From an uncultured Eubacteriales bacterium (GTDB lineage: Bacteria > Bacillota > Clostridia > Lachnospirales > Lachnospiraceae): a stretch of DNA of 64,000 nt. The position numbers and the translations under genes were made by a program. The notes beneath the pieces are model-generated. The model worked only from the letters and a program-made list of their open reading frames with translations. It was not told where the DNA came from and made no database searches. The stretch is from assembly GCA_900315425.1 (NCBI GenBank), contig OMZA01000007.1, positions 48,907 to 112,906 on the forward strand. The letters run 5' to 3'. Every line of letters begins with the position of its first letter. Position 1 is the first letter of the stretch. Below are positions 1 through 9,523 of this stretch, piece after piece.

Positions 1-763
1 AGTTTTGGCATATGCTGTTATAGTTCAAATTGTATATATATGCTGGTGTTCCCACTACAGTAGAGTCATCAATAACCTGCTTTAAAAGATTAGTTTTAGT
101 TGTTGTAACAGCTGATTCCTCTTCAGTTTTCTGAAGCGATTCTTTTGTAGCTTTTTTATACTCTTCTAATGTAGCATATTCTGTATTTGTACTGATAAAT
201 TCGTCATTAACCTCTGGTACTACTTTTTGAGAAATAGAATTAAGCGTTACTGTATATGTAACATTTACTTCACTTGATGTAGTCTCTCCTGTTGTTTCAT
301 CTGTTGTATCCTCATTCTCTTTAAGAGCAAATGTCTTTGTCTCGCCTATATTCATAGCCATGATATTATTTTCAACCGCTTCACTTAAGTCCCCTGAACC
401 AAGAGTGACTGAATAATCACTTTTTGTTTCTCCCTCAGCTCCATCCGGCGTTCTAGTATACTCTATCTTAACTGTATCGCCAGTCTGTGCTGGTCTATCG
501 GTAACTTCAGTTGTAGTTGTATGCTGACTCACTAACGAATCTAATTCTGCCTGAACGTCATCATCTGTTACGTTTGTAATCTCCTCTGTTTCTGTAAGGC
601 CTGTGTACACGCCTAATGTTGTTACATAATCCATTACATCATACTCTACTACCTTAGTAGCTGATGAATTATCTTTTTTCTTGTTGCATCCTGTTAACAT
701 AGAAACAGACATTGTAATAGCCAATGCTGACAATGCCACTCTTCTTATCATGTTTTTTCTCAT
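1..763 (-). CDS. Trigger-factor-like peptidyl-prolyl isomerase lipoprotein, 5' part only
   Basis: The gene runs off the left edge, so only about 254 N-terminal residues are visible. The protein starts with a basic signal peptide and a lipobox ending LTGC near residue 26, so it should be diacylated by Lgt (encoded in this window) and anchored outside the membrane. After a Lys/Ser/Thr linker it has the layout of trigger factor: a stretch like EEITNVTDDDVQAELD leading into an FKBP-type segment with DTVKIEYT, a glycine-containing turn and MNIGETKTF, then a helical region (VPEVNDEFI) as in the trigger factor C-terminal arms. A secreted foldase or chaperone role is inferred. The ATG at 763 is preceded by AAAGGA at suitable distance. 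The gene follows ftsZ but is separated from it by a hairpin. Confidence 0.75.
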   Translation of the reverse strand, partial: MRKNMIRRVALSALAITMSVSMLTGCNKKKDNSSATKVVEYDVMDYVTTLGVYTGLTETEEITNVTDDDVQAELDSLVSQHTTTTEVTDRPAQTGDTVKIEYTRTPDGAEGETKSDYSVTLGSGDLSEAVENNIMAMNIGETKTFALKENEDTTDETTGETTSSEVNVTYTVTLNSISQKVVPEVNDEFISTNTEYATLEEYKKATKESLQKTEEESAVTTTKTNLLKQVIDDSTVVGTPAYIYNLNYNSICQN

Positions 764-784
764 TGTTAATTGTATCCTTTCAAT

Positions 785-813
785 AAAGGTCACGCACCAA
801 AGTGCGCGACCTT
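785..813 (-). terminator. Hairpin terminator after ftsZ
   Basis: A strong inverted repeat has 12-13 bp arms (AAAGGTC.CGCAC against GTGCG.GACCTTT) with one mismatch and a four-base loop, located between the ftsZ stop codon and the lipoprotein gene. On the minus strand the T-run after the hairpin is short (TTTATTG), so termination may be partial. Read from the plus strand the hairpin is followed by TTTT. Confidence 0.7.
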
Positions 814-852
814 TTAATATGTCTAAATATTCTACCAGCTTTCATCCGGTAA

Positions 853-2031
853 TTATTTTCTCTTAAGGAATGAAGGTACTTCTAAAGATTTCTCTTCCTG
901 TGTAGCTTTAACAGTTGATTTTACTTTTGTCTGTACAGGTTTAACTGTTGGATTACCTGTTCTTGGAGTAAATTTTACATCTGTTCTGTTATTAATTGGC
1001 TTAACGGATGGTTTCTGATAATTGAATGAAGGTTTTGCAGCTGATGCTCTTGATGTTGTCTTAAATGTTGACTGTGAATCCTTATCATCAAGTCCTGTAG
1101 CAATAACTGTAATTGAACATTCATCCGGATATGAATCATCATATCTTGCACCGAATATAATCTCTGAGTCTTCACCCGCAAGTTCCTGTACGTAGCTTGC
1201 TGCATCATTAGCTTCTGCCAATGAAATATCACCAGAAATATTGATTATAACATGTGATGCACCTTCAATTGTAGTCTCTAATAAAGGAGATGTAACAGCT
1301 GCCTGAACTGCTTCATTAGCCTTATCATCACCCTTACCGGTACCAATACCGATATGTGCAACACCTTTATCTTTCATAACTGTCTGAATATCAGCAAAGT
1401 CAAGGTTAATAAGAGCTGGAACATTAATAAGATCTGTTATACCCTGAACTGCCTGCTGCAATACCTCATCAGCTTTCTTTAACGCTTCTGGCATTGTTGT
1501 TCTTCTATCAACAATTTCAAGAATCTTATCATTAGGAATTACGATAATTGTATCAACATTTTCCTTTAACTTTTCAATTCCTGAAAGTGCATTATTCATT
1601 CTTACTTTTGCTTCGAATCTAAAAGGCTTTGTAACTACACCTACTGTAAGAATACCCTGTTCTTTGGCAACCTTAGCTACTACAGGAGCTGCTCCTGTAC
1701 CAGTTCCACCACCCATACCACATGTTACGAATACCATGTTAGCACCTTTAAGGGCCTGTGAAATCTCTTCAATACTTTCCTCTGCTGCTTTCTCACCAAC
1801 GTCAGGTACTGCTCCGCATCCTAAACCTTTAGTAAGCTTCTCACCAATCTGAAGTGCTGTTGGAGCTTTGCAATACTTTAATGCCTGTGAGTCTGTGTTG
1901 ACTCCGATAAATTCAACTCCACCTATATTCTCATCTATCATTCTGTTAACCGCATTATTACCTGCACCGCCAACACCAACAACTATGATCTTTGCGGCAG
2001 ATTCTGCCTCGTTTGTCTTAATTTCTAACAA
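853..2031 (-). CDS. ftsZ: Cell division protein FtsZ
   Basis: Tubulin-like GTPase that polymerises at mid-cell into the Z ring. The nucleotide-binding signature GGGTGTG lies at residues 107-113, and the N-terminal glycine-rich [14 protein letters not shown] motif is intact. The GTPase core runs to about residue 318; then comes a Ser/Thr/Lys/Pro-rich flexible linker of about 60 residues and the conserved C-terminal peptide VPSFLKRK that binds FtsA, SepF or other partners. At 392 aa the length is normal. The start is TTG at 2031, supported by AAGGAGG 8 bases upstream; no better ATG exists. It is the last gene of the division cluster and has its own good promoter in the gap behind ftsQ, so it can be expressed separately from the upstream wall genes. 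Confidence 0.98.
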   Translation of the reverse strand: MLEIKTNEAESAAKIIVVGVGGAGNNAVNRMIDENIGGVEFIGVNTDSQALKYCKAPTALQIGEKLTKGLGCGAVPDVGEKAAEESIEEISQALKGANMVFVTCGMGGGTGTGAAPVVAKVAKEQGILTVGVVTKPFRFEAKVRMNNALSGIEKLKENVDTIIVIPNDKILEIVDRRTTMPEALKKADEVLQQAVQGITDLINVPALINLDFADIQTVMKDKGVAHIGIGTGKGDDKANEAVQAAVTSPLLETTIEGASHVIINISGDISLAEANDAASYVQELAGEDSEIIFGARYDDSYPDECSITVIATGLDDKDSQSTFKTTSRASAAKPSFNYQKPSVKPINNRTDVKFTPRTGNPTVKPVQTKVKSTVKATQEEKSLEVPSFLKRK

Positions 2032-2070
2032 GGGTCTCTCCTCCTTCTACGTAAAAAAACATTCATATCT

Positions 2071-2099
2071 ATAATATATTCAATCAAAAAAAATATCAA
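2071..2099 (-). promoter_or_regulatory. Predicted sigma-A promoter of ftsZ
   Basis: The minus strand reads TTGATA, a 17-base spacer rich in T, then TATTAT. The -10 box ends about 40 bases upstream of the TTG start codon. Seen by eye only; no transcription start is known. Confidence 0.6.
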
Positions 2100-2126
2100 C
2101 ATATATTTTCATTTTTAAGACCTTTT

Positions 2127-2837
2127 TTAGGACTTTTTAAAGGTATATCCACTACCATCCTCGTTATATTCTTGAAGATTTAAGGTTCCTGTTTGCCCTT
2201 CCAGATTTGGAAGCATATCCTTTAAAGTTCTCATTTTATCGTTCATATCATCCATGTCGCCTAATTCTACCGTAACTCCTCCTATTATAAGCTTTGCTGT
2301 TTTATCATTTTTAACATAGATACTATCAACGTTTATCTCATATTTAGTCAAAAGCTGAGTTGTATCAAGAATCATATCCAATACTTTTTTATCCTCAACA
2401 GGGAGTTCTTCCATTAGAACTATTGATTCAAACTCAAGTCCCTTGACCTCTGGTACACTTTCTATATCTTCACTGGAACTTTCTACCACAGTACCATCTT
2501 TGTCAAAATACATATTGCTTCCCATGTATTTCACACGACCGATTATGCTTTTTTCATATACCGTTATCTCCACTGAATCCATAGATTTAATTTTTATCTT
2601 ATATTTGTCAACAAATGGTATGGTCTTTTGTTTTGAAAACCTGGATTTAAAATATAAATAATAAGGATTTTTATCCTTTTTTGATACAAATATGTAATCC
2701 TTTATTTCTTCATCGGTATATTTTTCATTTCCCTTTACTATAATTGCATCTTCATCTATTCTTCTTGTAGCTAAAAATGCAAATGTAGCCATCAGGACTA
2801 TAACAAATACTATTATGATTATCTTTGTTTTACTCAT
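2127..2837 (-). CDS. ftsQ: Cell division protein FtsQ/DivIB
   Basis: Bitopic division protein that bridges the cytoplasmic ring and the septal wall synthases as part of the FtsQ-FtsL-FtsB complex. A short basic N-terminus (MSKTK) is followed by one transmembrane helix at about residues 5-23, then an extracellular POTRA domain (IIVKGNEKYTDEEI) and the FtsQ/DivIB beta domain with the typical VEITVYEKSIIGRVKY stretch. At 236 aa it is at the short end for DivIB and lacks a long C-terminal tail. It starts 4 bases after the ftsW stop codon, so translation is probably coupled. Position between ftsW and ftsZ supports the assignment, since sequence conservation in this family is low. Confidence 0.9.
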   Translation of the reverse strand: MSKTKIIIIVFVIVLMATFAFLATRRIDEDAIIVKGNEKYTDEEIKDYIFVSKKDKNPYYLYFKSRFSKQKTIPFVDKYKIKIKSMDSVEITVYEKSIIGRVKYMGSNMYFDKDGTVVESSSEDIESVPEVKGLEFESIVLMEELPVEDKKVLDMILDTTQLLTKYEINVDSIYVKNDKTAKLIIGGVTVELGDMDDMNDKMRTLKDMLPNLEGQTGTLNLQEYNEDGSGYTFKKS

Positions 2838-2841
2838 AAAT

Positions 2842-3999
2842 CTAATCTGACGTCCGTTTCTTTCTACATGATACCGATAGGGCTATTCCCACTTCCACTA
2901 ATAACAACAGAATGGATGTACCACCATAACTCATAAATGGAAGAGGAACACCTGTGTTTGGCATCGAATTTGTTACTACTGCTATATTTATCAATAACTG
3001 TGAAGCTATATGAAACATTACGCCTGCCACCAAAAGACAACCAAATCTATCCTTTGCATTTCTGGCAATTATGTAAAGTCTCCATAAAATAACGGCAAAT
3101 AATGCTAGTAATGCAATTCCGCCAACTATTCCTAATTCTTCACATACCACTGTAAATATCATATCATTTTGAGACTCAGGTATAGTTCCTAGTTTTTGAA
3201 CCCCGTTGCCTAGACCTTTTCCAAACAATCCACCTGAACCAAGGGCATAGAGAGATTGCATAACCTGGAATCCCTCATTATCACTGTACAACTCCGGATT
3301 CAACCACACCTTTACTCTGGTGAATCTGTATGAAGCTATCATAATTGCTCCACCTACCATAAGAGATCCACCGACAACTCCAGGAATCAGTATATAACTT
3401 GGACGAGGATATGCCACCAAAAGCATTCCACCTCCAATAATCACTATAATTACTGCAGAACTTAAATCGGAAGTTACTAAAATAATTACTAATGCCGGAA
3501 TTGCAATAATAATAATATATTTTAATACGGTTAAGATATTAGGTATTACACCTTTTATTCTTTCTATTTTTCCATTAATCTTTTTATCCAAAAAATTCGC
3601 CAAAAAGATTATTACTCCTATTTTAACTACATCACATACCTGAACAGTAGCTATGCCTACTCCTACCCATCTTTTTGCACCGTTTGCTTCTATACCCAAA
3701 GAAGAAAACACTAAAAAAGAAAAGAATATTGGAGCAAAGTATGACGCCCAGGCAAATATTGTATTTTCAAGAATGTGATAATTTATCCACCCAATTACAA
3801 TCATCACTATTATTCCTACAATAGAGATTGCCATTTGTCTTTTCAAATAGTGGGTACTGTCACCAAATTCTATCTGTGCTTCATAGGAACTGGCAGAATA
3901 TAACAAAACCAGTCCTACGGCAATTGTGTATATTATTATTAATACCAATCTTTTATCGTAATAATAATTCTTATATTTACTAGTTATTCTACTAAGCAT
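2842..3999 (-). CDS. ftsW: SEDS-family peptidoglycan glycosyltransferase FtsW
   Basis: Polytopic membrane enzyme that polymerises lipid II into septal glycan together with a class B PBP. About ten hydrophobic helices are visible. SEDS hallmarks include NGAKRWVGVG near the middle of the N-terminal half, an extracellular loop with the WLNPE and GEGFQVMQSLYALGSGG-like pattern (here DNEGFQVMQS), and the C-terminal GVPLPFMSYGGTS motif. The family also contains RodA and SpoVE; FtsW is chosen because the gene sits between murD and ftsQ in the division cluster and downstream of a class B PBP. 385 aa is normal. ATG start with AGGATAG upstream. Confidence 0.93.
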   Translation of the reverse strand: MLSRITSKYKNYYYDKRLVLIIIYTIAVGLVLLYSASSYEAQIEFGDSTHYLKRQMAISIVGIIVMIVIGWINYHILENTIFAWASYFAPIFFSFLVFSSLGIEANGAKRWVGVGIATVQVCDVVKIGVIIFLANFLDKKINGKIERIKGVIPNILTVLKYIIIIAIPALVIILVTSDLSSAVIIVIIGGGMLLVAYPRPSYILIPGVVGGSLMVGGAIMIASYRFTRVKVWLNPELYSDNEGFQVMQSLYALGSGGLFGKGLGNGVQKLGTIPESQNDMIFTVVCEELGIVGGIALLALFAVILWRLYIIARNAKDRFGCLLVAGVMFHIASQLLINIAVVTNSMPNTGVPLPFMSYGGTSILLLLVEVGIALSVSCRKKRTSD

Positions 4000-4022
4000 A
4001 ATCTATCCTATCTCTCGCAGTA

Positions 4023-5360
4023 TTACAAAGCGTTTACGTACTCTTTAAACAAATCTCCTCGCTGTTCATAACTTTTAAACATATCCCAGCTTGCACATGC
4101 AGGAGATAAAAGAACAGCATCTCCAGGAGCAGCCGCCTTTTTACATTCCTCCACAGCTTCTTTAAGATCCTTTACAAATATATAATCTTTATATCCCTTG
4201 GCATCTGCCGTTTTAGCTATTTTTTCTTTGGTTGCTCCCATCAAAACTAGCTTTTTAATCTTACCATTAAAAGCATCAAACCACTCATCATACTCAGAAC
4301 CTTTATCGTATCCACCAGCTATTAAAATTGTAGTGTTTGTCATTGCTTCTATAGCTTTTATAGATGCGTCAACATTGGTTCCTTTAGAATCGTTATAGTA
4401 CTTAACATCATCTAGTGTTCTTACATATTCAATTCTATGCTCAACTGCTTTAAAGTTCTTAACTGTCTCTCTTATAACATCCATTGGAACTCCAACTTTT
4501 ACAGAAATTATAACTGCTGCCATAACATTTTCCACATTGTGAATTCCAACAAGATTCATATCATTATAATTACATACCAGGGTATCTGTACCATTTTCTC
4601 TGTAAATGATATCTTCTCCCCTTAAAAATGCGCCTTCATCTAATTCTCTTTTACTACTGAAGTATACGACTTTATTTTTTACCTTTGAAGCTTCATTTCG
4701 TAAAATCTCATCTTCATAATTAAGAACACACACTTCATCCGGTTTTTGATTTTTTGTTATACTCATCTTAACATTTGTGTAATTCTCCATTGTATAGTGT
4801 CTGTTAAGATGATCTGGTGTGATATTTAAAACTGCAGTAACTACCGGATGAAAATCCACAATAGACTCCAATTGAAAACTGCTTATCTCTGCAACAGTCA
4901 CGGTATTATCATTTGTATCTGTTACTATGTCAGTATATGGATTACCGATATTACCAACTACATATGAAGAGTCAAAATAATTCTTCATTATTTCTCCTGT
5001 TAAAGCTGTAGTTGTAGTCTTTCCGTTAGTTCCGGTAATTCCTATTACTCTTCCTTTGGCGAATCTGTATGCTAGTTCAACTTCTCCCCAAATCGCAACG
5101 CCTGCATCCCTTGTTTTATTTACAAAATCTGCATCTATTGGAATTCCTGGACTGATAATCATAACGTCTGCCTTGGATATATCTTCATCTTTTAATTCTC
5201 CAAGTATTATTTCCACGTTATCGTTTCCAATTTTTTTTGCAATTTCATCTTTGTCTAGTTTGTCATTACCGTCGTATAAGACTACATTTTCACCAAGTTT
5301 TAATAATAGTCTTACGGCACCTATTCCACTTTTTCCTGAACCTGCTACAAGATAATTCAT
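4023..5360 (-). CDS. murD: UDP-N-acetylmuramoylalanine--D-glutamate ligase
   Basis: Cytoplasmic Mur ligase that adds D-glutamate to UDP-MurNAc-L-Ala using ATP. The three-domain layout is clear: an N-terminal Rossmann domain (YLVAGSGKSGIGAVRLL), the ATP-binding loop GTNGKTTTT at about 110-118, the NITPDHLNRH motif, and a C-terminal domain with YYNDSKGTNVDAS and LLSPACASWDMF. 445 aa is typical. ATG start with AAGGAGG upstream. In most Firmicutes mraY would lie between the PBP gene and murD, but the two are separated by only about 24 bases here. Confidence 0.97.
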   Translation of the reverse strand: MNYLVAGSGKSGIGAVRLLLKLGENVVLYDGNDKLDKDEIAKKIGNDNVEIILGELKDEDISKADVMIISPGIPIDADFVNKTRDAGVAIWGEVELAYRFAKGRVIGITGTNGKTTTTALTGEIMKNYFDSSYVVGNIGNPYTDIVTDTNDNTVTVAEISSFQLESIVDFHPVVTAVLNITPDHLNRHYTMENYTNVKMSITKNQKPDEVCVLNYEDEILRNEASKVKNKVVYFSSKRELDEGAFLRGEDIIYRENGTDTLVCNYNDMNLVGIHNVENVMAAVIISVKVGVPMDVIRETVKNFKAVEHRIEYVRTLDDVKYYNDSKGTNVDASIKAIEAMTNTTILIAGGYDKGSEYDEWFDAFNGKIKKLVLMGATKEKIAKTADAKGYKDYIFVKDLKEAVEECKKAAAPGDAVLLSPACASWDMFKSYEQRGDLFKEYVNAL

Positions 5361-5384
5361 TATATCCTCCTTAGAACCCTTTTC

Positions 5385-7514
5385 TTATTCTATGGGTTCA
5401 TATATTAAACTACCATCTTCGTATACTTCATCATCGCTGAAGCTGGTGGCAACTGTTGTCTCTTCCTGTGCTGTTTCTTCTGTCTGACTAACCTGTGTTT
5501 CTGTTGTTGTATCTGCTGCGGTCTGAGTCTCTGCTGATGCCTGTGTATCTGCTGCCGCACTGGCTTCTTCTGCTGCTCTTTGTGCATCTGCTGCTTCTTT
5601 GGCCGCCTGAGCTTCATCCGTTTCCGGGAAAATATTTAAATATGGTAAAGCTTCAGTCATTATAGCCGAAAACAATCTACAAGCGTATGCTGAACTGGCT
5701 GTATCTTCCACATCCGGTGAATCTACTATTGTATAACATATAACCTTTGCTTCATTATTTGTAGACGCATATCCCAAAAATGAAAGCAAATAATTATTAT
5801 CATTTTTGTCATGATGCTGAGCTGTACCTGTCTTTCCTCCAACTGTATAACCCGCAACTGCCGCTGTTTTTCCTGTTCCTCCAACAACTGTATTTACCAA
5901 CGACTGTTTTATAAAATCACTGGTATCTGTTGTTATTGTCTGTCTTATTAAATCTTTGTTATAATTTTCTACTATTCCGCCTTCAGCATTTACTATTTCT
6001 TTAACCACATGTGGTTTATAATAATTGCCGCCATTTATAAGGGATGCAAATCCAGCTACCATTTGCATCATATTTACATTAAAGTTCTGACCAAAGGAAT
6101 TAGTTGCCAGGTCTGTAGGTGTCATGGTTTCCTTTGTATATAAAAGTCCGTCACAGCTTGCTTCACCTGGTAAATCCACTCCGGTTTTCATTCCAAAATT
6201 AAATATCGACTGGTAGTCACAGAATGTTTCTATACCCTCTCTTGCTGCTATCTGCATTAAACAGTCATTACATGAGTTCATTATCGCTTGTTCCACGTTT
6301 AATGTTCCATGTCCTGCTACCTTGTGACATCTAATTCTAAAGCCTCCGACTTCCTGATATCCATCACAAACGAAGGTGTCTGTTTTCGATATCTTTCCTG
6401 ACTCTAAAGCTCCTGCAACGGTAAATGGCTTTATTGTAGAACCCGCTTCATAAGTATCACTTATACAATAATTTCTCCACATTGCAGATCTGGCCTCTAG
6501 TTTTTGTTCCTCCGTCATGGCTGCGATTTCTTCCTGTGTATAATATCTGCTTAAATTAGCATTAGTATCATTATTGGAATCTGCCGGATCATTTAAATCA
6601 AAAATGTTGCTGCTGCTACACATAGCAAGGATCTCGCCATTATTAGGATCTGCCATAACTACTGCAACCTGTTTTGGATTATAATCAGCAACCCATTTGT
6701 TAACCCATTTTTCACAAATGCTTTGTAGATTCATGTCTATAGTGGAAACCACTGTAGACCCATCTTCAGGATTCTTTATAATACTTTCCATGGTATTAGA
6801 ATCCCCTACATAACCAAAGGATCTTCCATCTGTACCATTTAGATAATCATTATACTTCTCTTCAATTCCCCAGTTACCAACATTTCCGCTAACTGTAAAT
6901 CCTATTGTAGAACATGCTAAAGAACCCTTTGGATACGTTCTTTTATATTCTTCTTCAAAGGTAATTCCTTTAACATTAGGATTGTTCTCCTCATCCGCTA
7001 ATATCTCTTTAATTTTAGAAATCTGCTCACTGGTTAATCGTTTATCTTTTACAAAATAATTCTTTTGAGCATTATCCATAATCATCTGGGTCAATGCAGT
7101 CTTGTCATAACCAAAACACTCCACAAGTGCATCTACAGTTGGTTCAAGATAAGGTACCACCTTTGTACCATCATTTTCTTTTTTTTCTGATAATATAAGT
7201 TTAGGATCAAGAATAAGATTATATACTTTAACACTGGTGGCTAAAATATTGCCATTTCTGTCAAGTATATCCCCTCTTTTAAAAGGAATAACTGTAGAAC
7301 TTCTTGACTGCTGAGACATTACCTGAGTCGAATATTCTTTACCATTTTTAGCATATATATTTACAAGTCTTCCTACTAATACAATAAGACCTAGCATTAT
7401 AATTAATACTATAATCCTAAGTCTTCCCTTTGCTTTTTTTAAAGCTTCTTTTTTTCTTTTTTTTATTATTCGTCTTCTTTCTTCGTTGTAACCTCTTGTA
7501 TTACCGCTTCTCAT
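5385..7514 (-). CDS. Class B penicillin-binding protein (FtsI/PBP2B type)
   Basis: Division-specific peptidoglycan transpeptidase, partner of FtsW. A very basic cytoplasmic N-terminus (residues 1-33) precedes one transmembrane helix at about 34-52. The PBP dimerisation domain follows (RGDILDRNGNILATS), then the transpeptidase with all three active-site motifs: STIK at 359-362 with the nucleophilic Ser359, SCN at 414-416, and KTGT at 561-564. There are no PASTA domains. Instead the C-terminus (about 637-709) is a low-complexity tail rich in Ala, Thr, Gln and Glu. 709 aa is somewhat long because of that tail. Start ATG with CAGGAG upstream. SpoVD and PBP2B are close relatives; genome position argues for the vegetative division enzyme. 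Confidence 0.92.
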   Translation of the reverse strand: MRSGNTRGYNEERRRIIKKRKKEALKKAKGRLRIIVLIIMLGLIVLVGRLVNIYAKNGKEYSTQVMSQQSRSSTVIPFKRGDILDRNGNILATSVKVYNLILDPKLILSEKKENDGTKVVPYLEPTVDALVECFGYDKTALTQMIMDNAQKNYFVKDKRLTSEQISKIKEILADEENNPNVKGITFEEEYKRTYPKGSLACSTIGFTVSGNVGNWGIEEKYNDYLNGTDGRSFGYVGDSNTMESIIKNPEDGSTVVSTIDMNLQSICEKWVNKWVADYNPKQVAVVMADPNNGEILAMCSSSNIFDLNDPADSNNDTNANLSRYYTQEEIAAMTEEQKLEARSAMWRNYCISDTYEAGSTIKPFTVAGALESGKISKTDTFVCDGYQEVGGFRIRCHKVAGHGTLNVEQAIMNSCNDCLMQIAAREGIETFCDYQSIFNFGMKTGVDLPGEASCDGLLYTKETMTPTDLATNSFGQNFNVNMMQMVAGFASLINGGNYYKPHVVKEIVNAEGGIVENYNKDLIRQTITTDTSDFIKQSLVNTVVGGTGKTAAVAGYTVGGKTGTAQHHDKNDNNYLLSFLGYASTNNEAKVICYTIVDSPDVEDTASSAYACRLFSAIMTEALPYLNIFPETDEAQAAKEAADAQRAAEEASAAADTQASAETQTAADTTTETQVSQTEETAQEETTVATSFSDDEVYEDGSLIYEPIE

Positions 7515-7528
7515 AATAAACTCCTGTA

Positions 7529-8035
7529 TCAGTTAACGTCACAATACTGCTTCATATATTCACTTTCAGTCTGGTCATAAAATGAAATCTGATCTCTTCC
7601 TGCCTGAATCATACCAAGCTCTGTTGTTGCAACTCTGATAATTTCTTCTGCATCTTTCGTTTTGTTGATATTATAACTCAAAATATCATTTTCATCTTTC
7701 AAATTTTTAACGTTTAATTCTGATTTAGCGATATTTGTCTTTTGCTCAGTTATAGATTCCTTTAAAGAGAGATATCTTCCAACTTGAACACACACAGCAA
7801 TAACACATAATGTAAATAGAATCATGTATGGGAGTTTTATTCTGAGAGCTTTCTCCTGCTCCTTATATTCACTTGGTGATATATTTACTCTTCTGCCATC
7901 TACATAGGTTCTAGGACTACGTTCTGGAAGTTCCTGTACCTTTCTTACTGCATTTCCCTCTACATAAAACTGTGAGTTATATCTATTATTCGTTCTCTGA
8001 TTTCTGGTTAAATATCTTCTCTCTTCTCTACTCAT
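7529..8035 (-). CDS. ftsL: FtsL-like septum protein
   Basis: Small bitopic protein: a charged cytoplasmic region of about 70 residues, one hydrophobic helix ([20 protein letters not shown]), then an extracellular heptad-rich helix ([21 protein letters not shown]) that should form the coiled coil pairing with FtsB/DivIC. The C-terminal [15 protein letters not shown] resembles the conserved end of FtsL/DivIC proteins. 168 aa is longer than the usual 100-120 because of the cytoplasmic part. It overlaps the end of rsmH by 8 bases and precedes the PBP gene, exactly where ftsL is found in Firmicutes. Primary sequence in this family is poorly conserved, so the name rests on topology and position. 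Confidence 0.85.
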   Translation of the reverse strand: MSREERRYLTRNQRTNNRYNSQFYVEGNAVRKVQELPERSPRTYVDGRRVNISPSEYKEQEKALRIKLPYMILFTLCVIAVCVQVGRYLSLKESITEQKTNIAKSELNVKNLKDENDILSYNINKTKDAEEIIRVATTELGMIQAGRDQISFYDQTESEYMKQYCDVN

Positions 8036-8984
8036 TTGCTGTGCTCTCTTTCTTTTTTTTGAAAACCCTTAATTTAGCACTTTTTGCTCTGGAATTAACT
8101 TCCATTTCCTTTGGACTAGGTAATATTGGTTTCCTTGTTATTACCTTGCCTTTTGATACCCTTCCACACACACATACCGGAAATTCCGGTGGACATATAC
8201 ATGGATTCTCGTTGGTTTTGAATCTGCTTTTAACTATCCTGTCTTCCAAAGAATGAAAGGTGATTATGCTTAATCTTCCTTCATCATTGAGAAGTTCTAT
8301 CATGGTATCAATTGTTCCCTGTAAAACATCTAATTCTCTATTAAGTTCTATTCTTATAGCCTGAAAAGTTCTCTTCGCAGGATGTCCACCCTTTACCTTG
8401 AACTTCTTAGGTATTGATTTCTCAATAATGTCTCTTAATTCAAATGTAGTTTCTATTTCTTTTTCTTCTCTGGCTTTTACAATATTTTTCGCTATATTCT
8501 TAGCGAATTTATCTTCCCCATAATCTCGGATAACTCTATATAATTCCATCTCACTGTATTCATTTACAATATCTTTTGCTGTTTTGGAATTTCTCTGATC
8601 CATTCTCATATCTAATGGGGCATCAGCCATGTAACTGAATCCTCTTTCGGCATCATCTAACTGATAAGACGACACGCCTAAATCCAACACAATCCCATCA
8701 ACTGACTCTATATCTAAGCTTCTTAAAACATCTGCTATTTCTTCGTAGTTGCTTCGAACTATTGTAACTAAATCCTTATATTCTTCTAACCTTTTTGTAG
8801 CTGCATTTATAGCATCCTGATCCTGGTCGATTCCTATGAGTCTTCCCTGTCCATTAAGTCTTTTACATATTTCAAGAGAATGTCCGCCACCACCTAGGGT
8901 TCCGTCTACATATATTCCACCGGGTTTAACATTTAAGCTATCTACTGTCTCCTCTAATAAAACTGATTTATGTTTAAATTCCAT
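8028..8984 (-). CDS. rsmH: 16S rRNA m4C1402 N4-methyltransferase
   Basis: S-adenosylmethionine-dependent enzyme (MraW) that methylates N4 of C1402 in the ribosomal P site. The SAM motif GTLGGGGHS is at about 29-37, [10 protein letters not shown] follows, and the C-terminal half has [19 protein letters not shown] and [12 protein letters not shown], all family hallmarks. Four cysteines in the segment [12 protein letters not shown] occupy the place where homologues carry a short Cys-rich stretch. 318 aa is normal. It lies directly downstream of mraZ, as in nearly all dcw clusters. Confidence 0.97.
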   Translation of the reverse strand: MEFKHKSVLLEETVDSLNVKPGGIYVDGTLGGGGHSLEICKRLNGQGRLIGIDQDQDAINAATKRLEEYKDLVTIVRSNYEEIADVLRSLDIESVDGIVLDLGVSSYQLDDAERGFSYMADAPLDMRMDQRNSKTAKDIVNEYSEMELYRVIRDYGEDKFAKNIAKNIVKAREEKEIETTFELRDIIEKSIPKKFKVKGGHPAKRTFQAIRIELNRELDVLQGTIDTMIELLNDEGRLSIITFHSLEDRIVKSRFKTNENPCICPPEFPVCVCGRVSKGKVITRKPILPSPKEMEVNSRAKSAKLRVFKKKKESTANE

Positions 8985-9000
8985 TTAAAAACTACCTACT

Positions 9001-9438
9001 CTAAAAGATAAATCCCTGATCTTCCATGCTATCTGCAAGGTTATCCATTTTAATTCCACTGACTTCAAAGCACTCTTCATATTTTTCTTTGCTCCAAAGT
9101 TCAATCTTATTGCTATGTCCAACAAAAACCGCTGTTTTAGTGATCCCTGCATAATTTCTAAGCTTTTCACGTACCATAAAACGACCCTGCTTATCAATTT
9201 CTACATAATCTGCATTACCTCTAAAAAGTCTGGTTAACTGTCTTGCTTTAGCGTTGGTCATTGGAAGAGCGTCTAGTTTCTCATCAAACTTTTTCCATTC
9301 CTCTTCCGGGTAAATATATAGACATCCATCAAAACCTATACTGAGAACAAATTTTTCTCCTAAACCTTCTCTAAATTTTGCAGGCACAATAAGTCTTCCT
9401 TTTGCGTCTAGGTTATGTTCATATTCTCCTAAAAACAC
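9001..9438 (-). CDS. mraZ: Transcriptional regulator MraZ
   Basis: AbrB-like DNA-binding protein that forms ring-shaped oligomers and controls its own division operon. Two repeats of the MraZ/SpoVT fold are visible: the first around HNLDAKGRLIVPAKFRE, the second around VEIDKQGRFMVREKLR. 145 aa is normal. The start is GTG at 9438 with GGGAGG upstream. The leader contains several ATGG/TGG direct repeats spaced about one helical turn apart, which fit MraZ boxes, so self-regulation is likely. Confidence 0.96.
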   Translation of the reverse strand: MFLGEYEHNLDAKGRLIVPAKFREGLGEKFVLSIGFDGCLYIYPEEEWKKFDEKLDALPMTNAKARQLTRLFRGNADYVEIDKQGRFMVREKLRNYAGITKTAVFVGHSNKIELWSKEKYEECFEVSGIKMDNLADSMEDQGFIF

Positions 9439-9468
9439 TTATTGCACCTCCCTTTCATCTAAAATTTA

Positions 9469-9510
9469 CCATTTTCCACCACATTGTTACCATTTTGTGG
9501 CATTTTGAAC
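9469..9510 (-). promoter_or_regulatory. Putative MraZ operator repeats in the mraZ leader
   Basis: On the minus strand, downstream of the predicted promoter, the sequence repeats at about 10-base steps: AAAATGCC, AAAATGGTAA, AATGTGGTG and AAAATGGTAA. MraZ proteins are known to bind tandem TGG-containing boxes with roughly helical spacing between promoter and start codon. The exact box in this lineage is unknown, so the assignment rests on repeat spacing and location. Confidence 0.5.
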
Positions 9511-9523
9511 CACTCATGCGTAA

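Noticed and set aside
2104-2150. Possible terminator between ftsQ and ftsZ
   Set aside because: It lies around the ftsQ stop, and the AAG.CC/GG.CTT arms are short and mismatched, so no terminator is claimed.
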